Positions 36,074 through 46,341 are shown, counted from the first letter of the stretch. The stretch is 64,000 nucleotides of DNA from Nocardia higoensis NBRC 100133 (GCF_000308595.1 NZ_BAGA01000004.1:1-64000), one strand, 5' to 3'. Notes: a model not told the origin generated them from the sequence alone. Translations and numbers: made by a program.

Positions 36074-36110
36074 CACAAATATAAACCTCTGGTTTAGGGT
36101 TAGATTTGTG
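36074..36110. promoter_or_regulatory. AT-rich nested palindromes between amidase and SpoIID genes
   Basis: The 194-bp divergent intergenic contains a strikingly AT-rich patch. Outer arms CACAAAT (36074-36080) and ATTTGTG (36104-36110) enclose the inner dyad TAAACC-TCT-GGTTTA (36082-36096). Upstream, GGTTCACATTCACC (36060-36073) holds two TTCAC copies. The arrangement looks like a multi-site operator controlling two cell-wall genes. I cannot assign the regulator. Confidence 0.5.
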
Positions 36111-36178
36111 ATTGCTCGAATGTAGCCCCCGGAGTGCGGCTGGTCCGGGAGACATGCCGACGAGGTGGGAGTGTGACT

Positions 36179-37582
36179 ATGCAAGGCAGTGGGCGTGACG
36201 GACATCGGAACGACTGCGGACCGCTAGGCCGGACCCGGCGCCGAAGGCGACTTCGGAACCGGGTCGGACCCCCCACGATCCGCCTGCGGCCGGTGGTGCT
36301 CACCGGCGCGACGGCAGTGCTGCTCGGCGGCGCGTTCGCCTACATCGAATGGCCTGCCGCGCACGACTATTCACCCCTGGCCGGTCCCGGCCACGGACGC
36401 GGCATGAGCCAGGCGGGCGCCTTCGACAGCGCCACCGAGGGCAGCACCGCCGAAGAGATCCTGGCGCACTACTACCCCGGCGCGGCCATCGGCACGATCG
36501 GCCCGACCACCCTCGCGGTGCGGCTGACCGGACTCGACGACGAGGGTCTGGACGCCTACGCCGACGCGGGCGCCCGAGTGGCCGGGCGAATCCTGGAGCC
36601 CGGACAGGTCGCGCACCTGACTCCGCTGCCCGACGGCGGCGCGAACGTCGTGGTCACGCTCGGCTGCGACGGCGAAGTCGTCTGGCAGACAGCCACATCG
36701 GATCCCTGGCTCTATCCGCTCGACCCGAATCCCGGTCGTCCGGTGGCCGAACATCTCACCCTCTGCGACGGTCGCGGATATCGCGGCGCGCTCGGCGTGG
36801 CCACCGAGGACGGCGCGTTCCGCACGGTGAACCGGGTCGACATCGAGGACTACCTGCTCGGCGTGGTTCCCGCGGAGATGCAGGCGAATTGGGCGGACAA
36901 GGGCGCGAACGAAGCGCTGCGCGCCCAGGCCGTCGCCGCGCGATCCTACGCGCTGGCCGAGACCCGCTACCCGTACGCGCAGACCTGCGACAGCACCGAC
37001 TGCCAGGTCTACCCCGGCACCGAGCGGGAAGATCCGCGCTCGGCCGCCGCGGTGGCCTCCACCGCCGGTCTGGTCCTGCTGCGTGACGGGCACATCCTGC
37101 GCTCGGAGTACTCCGCCGCGCCCGACGGCGGCAGCCCGGCCGACATCCAGACCTTCGAGATCGGGCCCACCCCCGCCGAACTCGGGATCGCGCGCCCGCC
37201 GATGAGCCCCGGCGACATCGACCCCGGCGGTCCGGCGGACGACGGCGGACCGACCGCGATCGACATCGAGTACGCGCGCATCGGCGGTCCCTCGAGCACC
37301 CTCGGCGACCCGCTCGGCCCGGAGGCGGAACTCCCGCAGAACGCGGGCACCTACCGGCTGTTCAGCAACGGTGTCATCATCGTCACCGAGCTGCTCGGCG
37401 CGCAGGTCGTGGACTTCACCACGCTGCTGGAGATGATCCCGGGCACCGACCTGACCGATACCCCCGGCGAGCAGGCCCCGACCGAGGGCGCCCCCGCCGA
37501 AGGCGGCCGGGCCGAGGGTGCGCCGCCGGGCGAGGCCACCTTCGCGATCCCGTCGAGGGTGGATGTGATCCCGGCCGGGTGA
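36179..37582 (+). CDS. SpoIID/LytB-domain exported protein with LGFP-like repeat
   Basis: The 467-residue protein has an Arg-rich N-terminus and one signal/anchor helix (VVLTGATAVLLGGAFAYI). GPGHGRGMSQAGAF and EEILAHYYPG are the GHGxGMSQxGA and ILxHYYPG blocks of SpoIID/LytB proteins, here before the core, as common in actinobacteria. VDIEDYLLGVVPAEMQANW, ALRAQAVAARSYALAE and CQVYPG form the catalytic-like core. SpoIID is a lytic transglycosylase in spore formers; activity here is unproven. Residues about 350-400 (RIGGPSSTLGDPLGPE to GTYRLFSNGVI) match an LGFP repeat. ATG 36179 follows GGGAG. Confidence 0.8.
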   Translation: MQGSGRDGHRNDCGPLGRTRRRRRLRNRVGPPTIRLRPVVLTGATAVLLGGAFAYIEWPAAHDYSPLAGPGHGRGMSQAGAFDSATEGSTAEEILAHYYPGAAIGTIGPTTLAVRLTGLDDEGLDAYADAGARVAGRILEPGQVAHLTPLPDGGANVVVTLGCDGEVVWQTATSDPWLYPLDPNPGRPVAEHLTLCDGRGYRGALGVATEDGAFRTVNRVDIEDYLLGVVPAEMQANWADKGANEALRAQAVAARSYALAETRYPYAQTCDSTDCQVYPGTEREDPRSAAAVASTAGLVLLRDGHILRSEYSAAPDGGSPADIQTFEIGPTPAELGIARPPMSPGDIDPGGPADDGGPTAIDIEYARIGGPSSTLGDPLGPEAELPQNAGTYRLFSNGVIIVTELLGAQVVDFTTLLEMIPGTDLTDTPGEQAPTEGAPAEGGRAEGAPPGEATFAIPSRVDVIPAG

Positions 37583-37599
37583 ACCCGTCGAAAACGGGC

Positions 37600-37630
37600 T
37601 TGACCTTGACGTAGCGTCAATTCGCAGACT
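37600..37630 (+). promoter_or_regulatory. MerR-type promoter-operator
   Basis: The perfect dyad TTGACG-TAG-CGTCAA (37606-37620) lies between TTGACC (37600-37605) and CAGACT (37625-37630), a 19-bp spacer typical of MerR-family activated promoters. It is 46 bp upstream of the MerR/TipAS GTG, implying autoregulation. Confidence 0.65.
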
Positions 37631-37666
37631 GGTTTCACCGAGAAGATCGGGGAAGGAGAACCGGTC

Positions 37667-38449
37667 GTGACGACGGATACCACAGATACTGCCACCGGCG
37701 AATGGTCGATCCAGAATCTGGCCAGGGCGGCGGGCACGACGAGCCGGACGCTGCGCCACTACGGGCAGCTCGGGCTCCTGACGCCCAGCCGGATCGGCGC
37801 CAACGGCTATCGGTACTACGACCAGAACTCTCTGCTCCGGTTGCAACGCATCCTGCTGCTGCGCGAACTCGGCCTCGGCCTGCCCGTCATCGCCGAGGTC
37901 CTCGCCGGCGAACAGGACACCGCCGCCGCCCTGCGCACCCATCTCGACCTGCTGAAACAGGAGCAGGACCGGATCGCGCGGCTGATCGACTCGGTGCGGA
38001 CCACGTTGCACAAGACGGAAAGGGGTGAGCAACTCGTGGCAGCAGAGGTTTTCGACGGCTTCGACCACACGCGCTACAAGGACGAGGTGATCGAACGCTG
38101 GGGTGAGCAGGCCTATACCAGCAGCGACACCTGGTGGCGCTCGCTGAGCGAAGAGCGGAAGCAGCGATTCGGTCAGGACGCGATCGACATCGCCGCCGCC
38201 TACGGCCGGGCGCACGCCGCGGGCCTGCCGGTGGACAGCGACGAGGTGCGTGCCATCACCGCGCGCCACCGCGACTGGGTGTCCGCGGGCTGGGGGCAGC
38301 GGGAGGTGCCCGCGGACGCTTTCATCGGCCTGGGCGAGATGTACGTCACCGACCCCCGCTTCGGCGCGAACTACGACAAGCACGGCGAGGGCACGGCCGC
38401 CTACGTCCGCGACGCGATGAAGTCCTATGCCGAGGCGGTGATGCGCTGA
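37667..38449 (+). CDS. MerR-family regulator with TipAS antibiotic-recognition domain
   Basis: The 260-residue regulator has an N-terminal MerR winged helix (about 12-80) with NLARAAGTTSRTLRHYGQLGLLTPSRIGANGYRYYD. A coiled coil follows, then a TipAS domain (about 125-258) containing YKDEVIERWGEQAYTSSDTWWRSLS, HRDWVSAGW and YVTDPRFGANYDKHGEGTAAYVRDAM. TipA proteins bind thiopeptides and other amphipathic compounds and activate their own promoter; the ligand here is unknown. GTG 37667 follows GGAAGGAG. The gene lies downstream of its MerR-type operator and is followed by a strong hairpin. Confidence 0.9.
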   Translation: MTTDTTDTATGEWSIQNLARAAGTTSRTLRHYGQLGLLTPSRIGANGYRYYDQNSLLRLQRILLLRELGLGLPVIAEVLAGEQDTAAALRTHLDLLKQEQDRIARLIDSVRTTLHKTERGEQLVAAEVFDGFDHTRYKDEVIERWGEQAYTSSDTWWRSLSEERKQRFGQDAIDIAAAYGRAHAAGLPVDSDEVRAITARHRDWVSAGWGQREVPADAFIGLGEMYVTDPRFGANYDKHGEGTAAYVRDAMKSYAEAVMR

Positions 38450-38534
38450 CGATCGCGGTGTCGTCCGGCGATCGCGGTCCCTCGGACCGTGCTCCGGCCG
38501 GCGCGACCGGTGCGGCGACCAGAGGCTCGTGAAT

Positions 38535-38571
38535 CCGTACGCCCGCGCGGGACGACTGCGCGGGCGTACGG
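38535..38571 (+). terminator. Hairpin terminator after the MerR/TipAS gene
   Basis: CCGTACGCCCGCGC (38535-38548) and GCGCGGGCGTACGG (38558-38571) form a perfect 14-bp stem with a nine-base loop, 86 bp after the MerR stop. There is no T-run. Confidence 0.6.
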
Positions 38572-38682
38572 CGTTCGCCGTCGCGATCCCACGCGCGGAC
38601 GTGGCGTTGCGCATACTTGGTGCGTTCGCGCGCCCGACCCGCTCGGCGCACGATACGTTCCCGTCGCTTATTAGGAGGAACC

Positions 38683-39243
38683 ATGAGCCAGGGTGTGCAC
38701 GGCGCCGACCGCCCCGGCAGCATCGCCGCCACCGTGTCCGTCTGGCTCGCCGCGCTCGCCGCCGCCGCGAATCTGGTCGGGTTGTGCATCCTGGGCGCCT
38801 CGTTCCTCTCCGACCCCGGCGTCTACGACAACTCCCTGGCCGTGCTCACCCTGTTCGGCGCGGCCCTGCTCACGGGCTCGTTCGCCTACGGCGCGGTACG
38901 GATGTATCAGCGCGCCGAGGAAGGGCGGGTCACGGTCCTGTTCGGCGCGGGCGTCTGGCTCACCTTCGCCGTCGTGGGCCTGCTGACCTCGGTATTCGGC
39001 TACGAGTCCGACTACGGCGTGCACTGGGCGGAACCCGGCGGTGCCGCCGCGGACATCGCCACCGCCACCACCGGCCTGCCCGGCGTGATCACGGCCTTCG
39101 TCCACGGCGCCTGGCTCCCGAGCCTCGCCGCCGTGGTCCTCCCGCTGATCGTCGTCGTGCCGGCCGCCGTACCCGCTACCACCCGCTGGTTCGCTCCCAC
39201 CTCCGAGTTCGTCACGGCTACGCCTTCGCCCCCGAGCCGGTGA
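38683..39243 (+). CDS. Hypothetical four-helix membrane protein
   Basis: The 186-residue protein has four membrane helices at about 14-42, 50-75, 86-108 and 138-160, and a short cytoplasmic tail. Between helices 3 and 4 is an extracytoplasmic loop with YESDYGVHWAEPGG. No family is recognised. ATG 38683 follows TTAGGAGGAACC, an excellent ribosome site that fixes the start. It precedes glf by 210 bp that includes a small hairpin, so it is probably a separate unit. Erp/PirG sits next to glf in mycobacteria, but this protein does not resemble it. Confidence 0.7.
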   Translation: MSQGVHGADRPGSIAATVSVWLAALAAAANLVGLCILGASFLSDPGVYDNSLAVLTLFGAALLTGSFAYGAVRMYQRAEEGRVTVLFGAGVWLTFAVVGLLTSVFGYESDYGVHWAEPGGAAADIATATTGLPGVITAFVHGAWLPSLAAVVLPLIVVVPAAVPATTRWFAPTSEFVTATPSPPSR

Positions 39244-39275
39244 GTGCCGGCCGGTAGACTTCGGTCCGATTCGTC

Positions 39276-39296
39276 CGAGGGCCTTCCACGCCCTCG
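39276..39296 (+). terminator. Small hairpin between membrane-protein gene and glf
   Basis: CGAGGGC (39276-39282) pairs with GCCCTCG (39290-39296) around a seven-base loop, 33 bp after the membrane-protein stop. It is a weak candidate terminator. Confidence 0.4.
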
Positions 39297-39336
39297 CGGG
39301 CGTCCTGACCATCGAAGCGGGGAGCCGTATCGCTGA

Positions 39337-40677
<1,341 letters not shown>

Positions 40678-40719
40678 ATCGCAGTCGAGAACACGGGGCG
40701 CACAGACCGAAAGTCCACG

Positions 40720-42657
40720 ATGACCTCCCAGTCCATATTGGAAGACATGACGACCGAGACCCGCGCGAAATCGCTGCTGCAGCGCATCATCCTGCCCCGC
40801 CCCGGTGAACCGCTGGATGTGCGCACCCTCTACCTGGAGGAATCGGCGACCAACGCCCGGCGCGCGCACGCGGCCACCCGCACCTCGCTGGCCATCGGCG
40901 CGGAATCGGAAGTCTCGTTCTGCACCTACTTCAACGCCCTGCCCGCCAGCTACTGGCGCCGCTGGACGATCCTGACGTCGGTGGTGCTGCGCCTGGAACT
41001 GGCCGGGCACGGCCGGGTGGACGTCTACCGCTCCAAGGCCGACGGCTCGCGAATCCACGTGCAGGGCAAGGAGTTCTCCGTCGCGGCGGGCGCGGACTCG
41101 ACCAGCGTCGAATTCGAGACCGAGCTGGCCCCCTTCGAGGACGGCGGCTGGATCTGGTTCGACATCACCACCGACACCGCGGTGACGCTGCTGTCGGGCG
41201 GCTGGTTCGCCCCGATCGAGGCGCCGGGCGAGGGCAGCATCGCCGTCGGCATGCCCACCTTCAACCGGCCCACCGACGCGGTGAAGACACTGGCCGCGCT
41301 CGGCTCCGATCCGCTGGTGCTGGAGAAGGTGGCCGCGGTCATCATCCCCGATCAGGGCACCCGCAAGGTCGTCGACGAGCCGGGCTTCGCCGAGGCCGCC
41401 GCGGTGCTCGGCGACCGGCTGGCCATCCACGACCAGCCCAACCTCGGCGGTTCCGGCGGCTACAGCCGGGTCATGTACGAGGCGCTGAAGACCACCGACG
41501 CGCAGTTCATCGTCTACATGGACGACGACATCGAGATCGAGCCCGACTCGATCCTGCGCGCGCTGGCCTTCTCCCGGTTCGCCAAGTCGCCGGTGCTGGT
41601 CGGCGGGCAGATGCTCAACCTGCAGGAACGGTCGCATCTGCATGTGATGGGCGAGGTCGTCGACCGGTCGATCTTCATGTGGAGCGCGGCGCCCAACGTC
41701 GAGTACGACCACGACTTCGCCAAGTACCCGCTGCGTGATCGGGACAACTCCAAGCTGCTGCACCGGCGCATCGATGTCGACTTCAACGGCTGGTGGACCT
41801 GCGTGATCCCGCGGCAGGTGGCCGAGGAGCTCGGCCAGCCGCTGCCGTTGTTCCTCAAGTGGGACGACGCCGAATACGGTCTGCGCGCCAAGGCGGCCGG
41901 CTACCCGACGGTGACCCTGCCCGGCGCGGCGGTCTGGCACATGGCCTGGAGCGACAAGGACGACGCCATCGACTGGCAGGCGTACTTCCACCTGCGCAAC
42001 CGCCTGGTGGTCGCCTCGCTGCACATGCCCGGCGACGGCCGCGGCCTGATCGTCAACACCGTCAAGGCCACCCTCAAGCACCTGCTGTGCCTGGAGTACT
42101 CGACGGTCGCCATCCAGAACCTGGCGATCCGCGACTACCTGGCCGGTCCGGAGCGGCTGTTCCAGTTGCTGCCGTCGGCGCTGGGCGCGGTGCACGAGCT
42201 GCGCAAGCAGTATCCGGACGCGGTGATCCTGCCGTCCTCGACGGAACTGCCGCTGGCCTCACACCTGCACGTGGGTGCCGTCGGCGAGCCGGCCAACCCG
42301 ATCGCCAAGATCGTCCGGCTGGCCAAGGGCGTGGTGCACAACTTCCGCCCGGCCCGCCCCGAACATCACGACACCCCGCAGCTGAACGTGCCGACCCTGG
42401 ACGCGCGCTGGTACCTGCTCTCGCAGGTCGACGGCGTCACGGTGACCACCGCCGACGGCCGCGGCGTGGTGTACCGCAAGCGCGACCCGCGCCAGGCGCT
42501 GGCCCTGTTCAAGGAGGCCATGCGGCTGCGCAAGGAACTGGCCGAGCGTTTCCCCGAGCTGCGCGAGCGCTATCGGGCCGCCCATCCGCGGCTGACCAGC
42601 ACCGCCGCCTGGGAGAACGTGTTCGGCATCGAGCAGACCGAAGGCGAGAACCGGTGA
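40720..42657 (+). CDS. glfT2: Galactofuranosyltransferase 2
   Basis: The 645-residue processive GT2 enzyme polymerises galactofuranose with alternating beta-1,5 and beta-1,6 links. The N-terminal beta-sandwich (about 1-150) contains LLQRIILPRPGEPLDVRTLYLEES, nearly the M. tuberculosis start. The GT-A domain has the metal-binding D268-D269-D270 in YMDDDIEIE, WDDAEYGLRAKAAGYP with the acceptor aspartates, and H407 in VWHMAW. A helical C-terminal region follows. An alternative ATG at 40747 has GGAAG before it and may be the real start. The stop overlaps the PAP2 gene (GTGA). Confidence 0.95.
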   Translation: MTSQSILEDMTTETRAKSLLQRIILPRPGEPLDVRTLYLEESATNARRAHAATRTSLAIGAESEVSFCTYFNALPASYWRRWTILTSVVLRLELAGHGRVDVYRSKADGSRIHVQGKEFSVAAGADSTSVEFETELAPFEDGGWIWFDITTDTAVTLLSGGWFAPIEAPGEGSIAVGMPTFNRPTDAVKTLAALGSDPLVLEKVAAVIIPDQGTRKVVDEPGFAEAAAVLGDRLAIHDQPNLGGSGGYSRVMYEALKTTDAQFIVYMDDDIEIEPDSILRALAFSRFAKSPVLVGGQMLNLQERSHLHVMGEVVDRSIFMWSAAPNVEYDHDFAKYPLRDRDNSKLLHRRIDVDFNGWWTCVIPRQVAEELGQPLPLFLKWDDAEYGLRAKAAGYPTVTLPGAAVWHMAWSDKDDAIDWQAYFHLRNRLVVASLHMPGDGRGLIVNTVKATLKHLLCLEYSTVAIQNLAIRDYLAGPERLFQLLPSALGAVHELRKQYPDAVILPSSTELPLASHLHVGAVGEPANPIAKIVRLAKGVVHNFRPARPEHHDTPQLNVPTLDARWYLLSQVDGVTVTTADGRGVVYRKRDPRQALALFKEAMRLRKELAERFPELRERYRAAHPRLTSTAAWENVFGIEQTEGENR

Positions 42658-43385
42658 ACCCGAACAGTGCTGTGGACGAGAACGGCGCCCCCGACCGCGA
42701 CGGCGCCGAGAACCGGAGCGGAGCTGTGACACGCGACGGCGCGGCGGACCGCAACGGCGCGGGCCCGACCGGCGCGGGGAATGGCGGCGCAGCCTCCCCG
42801 AACGCCCGGGCGGAGGCCTTCGCCGAGCCCGCGGCCACCGCCGGACAGCCGGGCGATCCCCCGCGTTCGCCGGAGGTCGCGCTCATCAACGCCGTGCAGT
42901 CGAGCATCGGCGCGAACCCGGCGGTGGTCTCGGCCGCGCGCGGCATGTCGCATTTCGGCGAGCACGCGCTCGGCTGGGTGGGCGTCGCGGCCGCGGGCTG
43001 GCTGGTCGACAAGCCGCGCAGGCGGCAGTGGGCGGGGGTCGCGGTCGGCGCGGTCGGCGCGCACGCGGCCTCCATCGTGATCAAGCGGGTGGTGCGCCGT
43101 CCGCGACCGAACCATCCGTCGGTGCAGGTCAACGTGGGTACGCCGAGCAAGCTCAGCTTCCCGTCCTCGCACGCCACCTCCACCGCGGCGGCGGCGGTGT
43201 TGCTCGGAAAACTCACCGGGCTACCCTTGCCTGCGGTGCTGATCCCGCCGATGCTGCTCTCCCGGGTCGTGCTGGGGGTGCACTACCCCTCCGATGTGCT
43301 GGCCGGTTCGGCGCTGGGTGCGGCGTCGGCTTCGGCCCTGCTCGCTGTCGAGAAGCGGCGTGAGCGACGGGCCGCGGGGCGGTAG
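42654..43385 (+). CDS. PAP2-superfamily phosphatase (Rv3807c-type)
   Basis: The 243-residue membrane phosphatase is thought to dephosphorylate decaprenylphosphoryl-5-phosphoribose, the UbiA product, on the way to the arabinose donor. KRVVRRPRP is C1, KLSFPSSHATST is C2 and SRVVLGVHYPSD is C3 with the catalytic His; four or five helices are present. The first ~60 residues are a hydrophilic extension with repeated DGA/NGA tripeptides (NGAPDRDGAENRSGAV), absent from short homologues. An internal later start is possible, but the GTGA overlap with glfT2 favours 42654. Confidence 0.88.
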   Translation: MNPNSAVDENGAPDRDGAENRSGAVTRDGAADRNGAGPTGAGNGGAASPNARAEAFAEPAATAGQPGDPPRSPEVALINAVQSSIGANPAVVSAARGMSHFGEHALGWVGVAAAGWLVDKPRRRQWAGVAVGAVGAHAASIVIKRVVRRPRPNHPSVQVNVGTPSKLSFPSSHATSTAAAAVLLGKLTGLPLPAVLIPPMLLSRVVLGVHYPSDVLAGSALGAASASALLAVEKRRERRAAGR

Positions 43386-43436
43386 CGTGCGAACGCGCGC
43401 GCGACGCCACGCACCGCACGGACGAGATCGAAGACA

Positions 43437-44399
43437 GTGACCGCTCGAGAAAAGGCCTTGGTTGAGATGAGTGAAGAGCCGACCGGCGCCGACCTGGCCG
43501 ATGCCGTCGTCAAGGGTCCGCCGAAGTCGCTGGCGGGCGGTCTGATCAAGGCCGTCCGGCCGCGGCAGTGGGTCAAGAACGTGCTCGTGCTCGCCGCCCC
43601 GCTGGCGGCCGGCCCGGAGACGGTCAGCGACCTCACGGTGCTCGGGCACGTGGCCATCGCCTTCGTCGTGTTCTGCATGGCGGCCTCGGGCATCTACCTG
43701 GTCAACGACGCACTCGACGTCGAGGCCGATCGCGCGCATCCGACCAAGCGGTTCCGTCCGATCGCCGCCGGGGTGGTGCCGGTCAACCTGGCCTTCGGCT
43801 TGTCGGCGGTGCTGCTGACGGGCTCCGTGCTGCTGGCCTTCCTGGCCTCCTGGCAGCTGGCCGTGGTGATGGCGGTCTACATCGGCATCCAGCTGGCCTA
43901 CTGCTTCGGGCTCAAGCACCAGGCCGTGCTCGACATCTGCATCGTGTCCTCGGGCTTCCTGCTGCGCGCGGTGGCGGGCGGCGCGGCCGCGAATATCGTG
44001 CTCTCGCAGTGGTTCCTGCTGATCATGGCGTTCGGTTCGCTGTTCATGGCGGCGGGCAAGCGCTACGCCGAACTGCAGATCGCGCTGGGCACCGGCGCCA
44101 AGATCCGCAAGTCGCTCGAGTACTACACCCCGACCTACCTGCGCTTCATCTGGACTCTCGCGGCCACCGCGGTCGTCGTCTTCTACGGCCTGTGGGCCTT
44201 CGAGCAGGATCGCGCCAACGACACCACCTGGTTCGCCATCTCCATGGTGCCGTTTACCATCGCAATCCTGCGCTACGCGGTCGACGTCGACGGCGGCGAG
44301 GCAGGGGAACCGGAAGAGATCGCCTTGGGGGACCGCGTTCTGCAGTTCCTCGCAATCGCCTGGATCGGAGCGGTAGGTGTCGCTGTCTATCTCACCTGA
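43437..44399 (+). CDS. ubiA: Decaprenyl-phosphate phosphoribosyltransferase (UbiA family)
   Basis: The 320-residue integral membrane enzyme transfers 5-phosphoribose from PRPP to decaprenyl phosphate, the first step to decaprenylphosphoryl arabinose. RPRQWVKNVLVLAAPLAAG is the conserved N-terminus. NDALDVEADRAHPTKRFRPIAAG carries the Mg/pyrophosphate NDxxDxxxD motif. Eight or nine helices follow, with GKRYAELQIALG in the second polar loop. ATG 43467 (310 residues) aligns better with the mycobacterial start than GTG 43437, so ten residues are uncertain. The aftB gene begins inside its 3' end. It is the target of ethambutol-linked resistance mutations in M. tuberculosis (family knowledge). Confidence 0.93.
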   Translation: MTAREKALVEMSEEPTGADLADAVVKGPPKSLAGGLIKAVRPRQWVKNVLVLAAPLAAGPETVSDLTVLGHVAIAFVVFCMAASGIYLVNDALDVEADRAHPTKRFRPIAAGVVPVNLAFGLSAVLLTGSVLLAFLASWQLAVVMAVYIGIQLAYCFGLKHQAVLDICIVSSGFLLRAVAGGAAANIVLSQWFLLIMAFGSLFMAAGKRYAELQIALGTGAKIRKSLEYYTPTYLRFIWTLAATAVVVFYGLWAFEQDRANDTTWFAISMVPFTIAILRYAVDVDGGEAGEPEEIALGDRVLQFLAIAWIGAVGVAVYLT

Positions 44400-46341
44400 C
44401 GAAAAGTTGGTCGATGCAGCGGAGCGAACTGAAGACGAGACGGATCGCCCTGCGCCGCAGGAGCGGTCCGTCTCGTCCGCGCTGCGCCTGCCTTCGGCTC
44501 TCTTCGTCGGTGGGATAACGCTCACCGTCGCGCTGTTCGCCATCGGCGGCTGGAACCGGCGCTGGATCGCCGACGACGGCCTGATCGTCCTGCGCACGGT
44601 GCGCAATCTGCTCGCGGGCAACGGCCCGGTGTTCAACATGGACGAGCGGGTCGAGGCCAACACCAGCACCGCCTGGACCTACATCGTCTGGTTCTTCAGC
44701 TGGCTCACCCAGGTTCGCCTCGAGTACGTGGTCCTCGCTGTGGCGCTGACCCTTTCGATGATCGCGATCGTCTTCGCCATGCTGGGATCGGCCCGGCTGT
44801 GGGGCGGCTCCGGCTCGTCGTTGCTGCTGCCCGCGGGTGCGATCGTCTACATCTCGCTGCCGCCCGCCCGCGACTACGTCACCTCGGGCCTGGAGACCGG
44901 TCTGGTCATCTGCTGGCTGGCGGTGCTGTGGTGGTCGATGATGCGCTGGGCGCAGGCCGACCGGGTGCGCCCCGGCGGGCTGGCCTGGCTGGTCTTCCTC
45001 GCCGGGCTGGCGCCGCTGATCCGCCCGGAGATGACGCTGGTCGGCGGCCTGGCGCTGGCGATGATCTTCTGCGCGCCGATGCCGCAGTGGCGCTTCGGTC
45101 CCGTGGCCACCCGCATCGGGATCGTCGCGGTGGCCGGCGTGCTGCCGCTGAGCTATCAGGTCTGGCGGATGGGCTACTACGGCCTGCCCTACCCGAACAC
45201 CGCCGTCGCCAAGGACGCGGGCGGCGCCAAATGGGCGCAGGGTTTCACCTATCTGTGGGATCTGGTCGGTCCCTACCTGCTGTGGCTGCCGCTGCTGATC
45301 CTGCTCGCCGCGGCAGTGGTCGCGATGCGCGGCGGCGGGCTGCCCGCCTGGTCGCCCGCGCCCGGCGCGCACGAGGTCACCGGCGCTTCCCGACTCGCGA
45401 AGTGGCAGCGGTGGCTGCGCTCGCCCGCGGCGGTCGTCACGCTGGTGATCACCAGCGGCCTCATCCTGACCGTCTACGCGCTGCGCGTCGGCGGCGACTT
45501 CATGCACGGGCGGATGCTGCTGGCGCAGGTGTTCCTGCTGCTGCTGCCGGTCTCGGTGCTGCCGCTGCGGCTGCCCCGCTCCGGATCGGCTCTCGCCCGG
45601 CGCAGCTTCGGCTTCGTGCTGCTGGCCTGGCTGGCGACCATGGGCTGGGCGCTGTTCGCCGCGGGCACCACCGCGATCACCTCCGGCACCAAGATCAACG
45701 AGTCCGGCATCGTCGACGAGCGCGTCTACTACGTGCTCAACACCGGCCACGATCACCCGATCCGCGCCGAGGACTACCTGGACTATCCGCGGATGCGGGC
45801 GATGGTGGCCGACATCCGCCGCAATCCCGACGGCGGCCTGCTGCTGAATTCGCCGTCGTTCATGTTCTGGTACATCGCGCCGCCGCCGCTGCCCATCCCC
45901 GAAGGCGGGGCCGGGCACACCGTGTACTTCCTGAACCTGGGCATGACCAGCATGAACGTCCCGCTCGACGTGCGGGTCATCGACCCGATGGGACTGGCCT
46001 ACCCACTGGCCGCGCACAGCGACCGGCTGGTGGACGGGCGCATCGGGCACGACAAGAGCCTGTATCCGGACTGGGTCGTCGTGGATGCCGGCATGGTCGA
46101 TCAGAAGCCGTGGATGCCCTGGTTCCTCGACGAGAAGTGGGTGGCCCAGGCCAGGACCGCGCTCAGCTGCGACGACACCCACGCGCTGCTGGTCTCGACC
46201 CGCGATCCGCTCACCTTCGAACGGTTCCGGCACAACCTGCGCAATGCGCTGAGCTTCGCGAAGTACCGCATCGATCGCGTGCCCAAATACGAGATCGCGC
46301 GGTGCGGTCTGGTCGATCCTTTCCCGCAACCGCCGCGCTGA
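44377..46341 (+). CDS. aftB: Terminal beta-(1,2)-arabinofuranosyltransferase
   Basis: The 654-residue GT-C membrane transferase adds terminal beta-1,2-arabinofuranose caps from decaprenylphosphoryl arabinose, making the sites later mycolylated. After a ~35-residue cytoplasmic N-terminus there are about ten helices. NRRWIADDGLIVLRTVRNLL contains the GT-C acidic loop (tandem Asp after the first helix). The C-terminal extracytoplasmic part includes VVVDAGMVDQKPWMPWF and a CDDTHALL block. The GTG at 44377 overlaps ubiA by 23 bp and has GGAGCGGTAG before it. The run glf to aftB therefore forms one tightly packed operon. Confidence 0.92.
   Translation: MSLSISPDEKLVDAAERTEDETDRPAPQERSVSSALRLPSALFVGGITLTVALFAIGGWNRRWIADDGLIVLRTVRNLLAGNGPVFNMDERVEANTSTAWTYIVWFFSWLTQVRLEYVVLAVALTLSMIAIVFAMLGSARLWGGSGSSLLLPAGAIVYISLPPARDYVTSGLETGLVICWLAVLWWSMMRWAQADRVRPGGLAWLVFLAGLAPLIRPEMTLVGGLALAMIFCAPMPQWRFGPVATRIGIVAVAGVLPLSYQVWRMGYYGLPYPNTAVAKDAGGAKWAQGFTYLWDLVGPYLLWLPLLILLAAAVVAMRGGGLPAWSPAPGAHEVTGASRLAKWQRWLRSPAAVVTLVITSGLILTVYALRVGGDFMHGRMLLAQVFLLLLPVSVLPLRLPRSGSALARRSFGFVLLAWLATMGWALFAAGTTAITSGTKINESGIVDERVYYVLNTGHDHPIRAEDYLDYPRMRAMVADIRRNPDGGLLLNSPSFMFWYIAPPPLPIPEGGAGHTVYFLNLGMTSMNVPLDVRVIDPMGLAYPLAAHSDRLVDGRIGHDKSLYPDWVVVDAGMVDQKPWMPWFLDEKWVAQARTALSCDDTHALLVSTRDPLTFERFRHNLRNALSFAKYRIDRVPKYEIARCGLVDPFPQPPR

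Noticed and set aside
36091..36106. A second iron box suggested by TTTAGGGTTAG
   Set aside because: The sequence is not palindromic in the IdeR register and has too few matches to the consensus.
37584..37598. Small hairpin CCCGT-CGAAA-ACGGG after the SpoIID gene as a terminator
   Set aside because: Five base pairs are too few, and it sits just before the MerR promoter.
40720..40747. Firm choice of glfT2 start
   Set aside because: ATG 40720 and ATG 40747 are both credible. I kept the longer form and did not call a separate feature.
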